A stretch of 64,000 bases of DNA from Pseudomonas cyclaminis (lineage in GTDB: Bacteria > Pseudomonadota > Gammaproteobacteria > Pseudomonadales > Pseudomonadaceae). Position 1 is the stretch's first letter; every line of letters starts with the position of its first letter. Made by a program: the position numbers and the translations under genes. A model generated the notes under the pieces. That model saw nothing but the letters and a program-made list of their open reading frames with translations. It had not been told where the DNA came from and did not search any database. Shown here piece after piece: positions 62,964 through 64,000 of the stretch. The stretch is from contig NZ_JADDUM010000037.1 of the NCBI RefSeq assembly GCF_015163715.1, positions 1 through 64,000 on the forward strand, read 5' to 3'.

Positions 62964-63768
62964 TCTATCTCATCCCCTTCTGCCGGGTGCCTTGCCAGAC
63001 AAGCGCCAGGTGGCGGCGTCGTTTTCCCGTGCGGCGGCCAGTTACGACAGCGTCGCCGAGTTGCAGCGCGCAGTGGGGCACGAACTGCTGTCGCGCCTGC
63101 CAGCAGCGTGTGCGCCGCGCCGTTGGCTGGATATGGGATGTGGTACGGGGTATTTCAGTCGCGTGCTGGGGGATTTATTGCCCGCCAGCCAGGGCGTGGC
63201 CCTGGATATTGCCGAAGGCATGCTCAACCATGCGCGGCCCTTGGGTGGCGCGCAGCACTTCATCGCGGGGGATGCCGAACGCTTGCCGCTGAAAGCCGAG
63301 CGCTTTGAGCTGCTTTTCTCCAGCCTTGCGGTGCAATGGTGTGCGAACTTCGATGCGGTGCTCAGCGAGGCCCATCGCGTGCTGCAACCGGGCGGGGTGT
63401 TGGCGTTTGCCAGTTTGTGCGTGGGCACATTGGATGAACTGCGCGAAAGCTGGCGCGCCGCCGATGGCCTGGTGCACGTCAACCGTTTCCGCACCTTCGA
63501 GGCTTACCAGCAACTGTGCGCGGCCAGCGGTTTACGCGTGGTCAGCCTGGAGCGCCAGCCCCATGTGCTGCATTACCCGGATGTGCGCAGCCTGACCCAT
63601 GAATTGAAGGCCCTCGGTGCACACAACCTCAACCCCGGCCGCCCCGGCGGGTTGACCGGTCGGGCGCGGATTGTGGCACTGGTCGAGGCTTATGAGCGGT
63701 TCCGCCAGGCCCAGGGCCTGCCGGCGACTTATCAAGTGGTGTACGCCGTACTGGAGAAACCTCAATGA
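62956..63768 (+). CDS. bioC: Malonyl-ACP O-methyltransferase
   Basis: A 270-residue SAM-dependent methyltransferase starting pimelate synthesis by masking malonyl-ACP. Motif I is [16 protein letters not shown], with later [25 protein letters not shown] and [13 protein letters not shown] chose ATG 62956 ([11 protein letters not shown]) over 62944, since GAGTG lies just upstream; either overlaps bioH. Its stop overlaps bioD. Confidence 0.93.
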   Translation: MTDLSHPLLPGALPDKRQVAASFSRAAASYDSVAELQRAVGHELLSRLPAACAPRRWLDMGCGTGYFSRVLGDLLPASQGVALDIAEGMLNHARPLGGAQHFIAGDAERLPLKAERFELLFSSLAVQWCANFDAVLSEAHRVLQPGGVLAFASLCVGTLDELRESWRAADGLVHVNRFRTFEAYQQLCAASGLRVVSLERQPHVLHYPDVRSLTHELKALGAHNLNPGRPGGLTGRARIVALVEAYERFRQAQGLPATYQVVYAVLEKPQ

Positions 63769-64000
63769 GCGTCGCTTATTTCATTACGGGCACCGACACC
63801 GATGTCGGCAAGACCACCGTCGCCGCCGGCCTCCTGCATGCCGCCCGCCAAGCCGGCAAAAGCACTGCCGCCGGCAAACCCGTGGCCTCCGGTTGTGCAG
63901 TGACCCCCAACGGCCTGCGCAATGCCGATGCCCTGGCGCTGCTGGCCGAATGTTCATTGCCGTTGAGTTATGCCGAGGTCAATCCGGTGGCGTTCGAACC
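63765..64000 (+). CDS. bioD: Dethiobiotin synthetase (5' part; continues past window)
   Basis: ATG at 63765 overlaps the bioC stop (ATGA). The visible 78 codons open [21 protein letters not shown], the BioD P-loop ([10 protein letters not shown]), followed by GKPVASGC. It forms the ureido ring of dethiobiotin from 7,8-diaminopelargonate. It is cut by the window end, so full length cannot be judged. Confidence 0.92.
   Translation, partial: MSVAYFITGTDTDVGKTTVAAGLLHAARQAGKSTAAGKPVASGCAVTPNGLRNADALALLAECSLPLSYAEVNPVAFE

Noticed and set aside
1-64000. tRNA, rRNA or integrase-associated attachment sites
   Set aside because: Scanning by eye showed no cloverleaf with a typical TPsiC arm, no rRNA signature and no integrase gene.

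Overview
The window is a contiguous, GC-rich bacterial chromosome segment. Gene content and order (creBCD behind a retropepsin-like protease, bioBFHCD behind comF, purU-fdhA behind soxG, glcB next to gcvR, a RocS-type sensor next to chaperone-usher fimbriae) and many GTGGGAGGGGGCTTGC-type REP elements point to a fluorescent Pseudomonas (P. fluorescens group). No rRNA, tRNA, CRISPR array, insertion sequence or prophage was recognised.

Layout. 0-9 kb: a LysR regulator diverges from a seven-gene operon encoding a complete HAAT-type ABC importer and two enzymes matching the 2-aminothiazoline-4-carboxylate (ATC) to L-cysteine route (ATC hydrolase, N-carbamoyl-L-cysteine amidohydrolase). An AraC regulator and a divergent BASS-type transporter follow. 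10-23 kb: a fimbrial and c-di-GMP locus. It holds REC-EAL protein, NarL-type response regulator, BvgS/RocS-like hybrid kinase, terminator, major pilin, chaperone, usher, tip adhesin, second REC-EAL protein, stand-alone pseudo-receiver and a small pilin-like protein. It resembles the roc/rcs-cup systems of P. aeruginosa, and RcsB-box-like palindromes lie upstream of several of its genes. 23-32 kb: sotB, aqpZ, then a minus-strand sugar/polyol cluster (tal, SorC regulator, two SDRs). This abuts an orphan soxG followed by purU and fdhA, and the expected soxBDA genes are absent. 32-33.3 kb: a lower-GC pair encoding a putative Tse4-like glycine-zipper effector and a membrane immunity protein. 33.5-41 kb: an ECF sigma/anti-sigma group with a duplicated anti-sigma-like protein, a DUF2780 protein, an acyltransferase, and creBCD. 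41-47.5 kb: a GST, then an iron-uptake operon (FecI sigma, FecR, TonB receptor, PepSY membrane protein, small membrane protein) behind a Fur-box-like site. 47.7-59 kb: housekeeping genes (exonuclease, DUF294 protein, receiver, glcB, gcvR, rarD, srkA, PhoX-like protein, modE). 59-64 kb: comF diverging from bioB-bioF-bioH-bioC-bioD (bioD cut by the window end), with a BirA-operator-like site between them.

Five otherwise conserved genes (second SDR, acyltransferase, PepSY protein, srkA, PhoX-like) each carry one missing base at a G/C doublet or run. That pattern fits residual assembly errors at least as well as pseudogenisation and should be settled before any of them is called dead.

The most unusual parts are the fimbrial signalling locus (three receiver domains, two lacking key residues, with candidate operators and hairpins), the effector/immunity pair, and the REP-marked junction where a soxG operon without soxBDA meets a polyol cluster that appears truncated.
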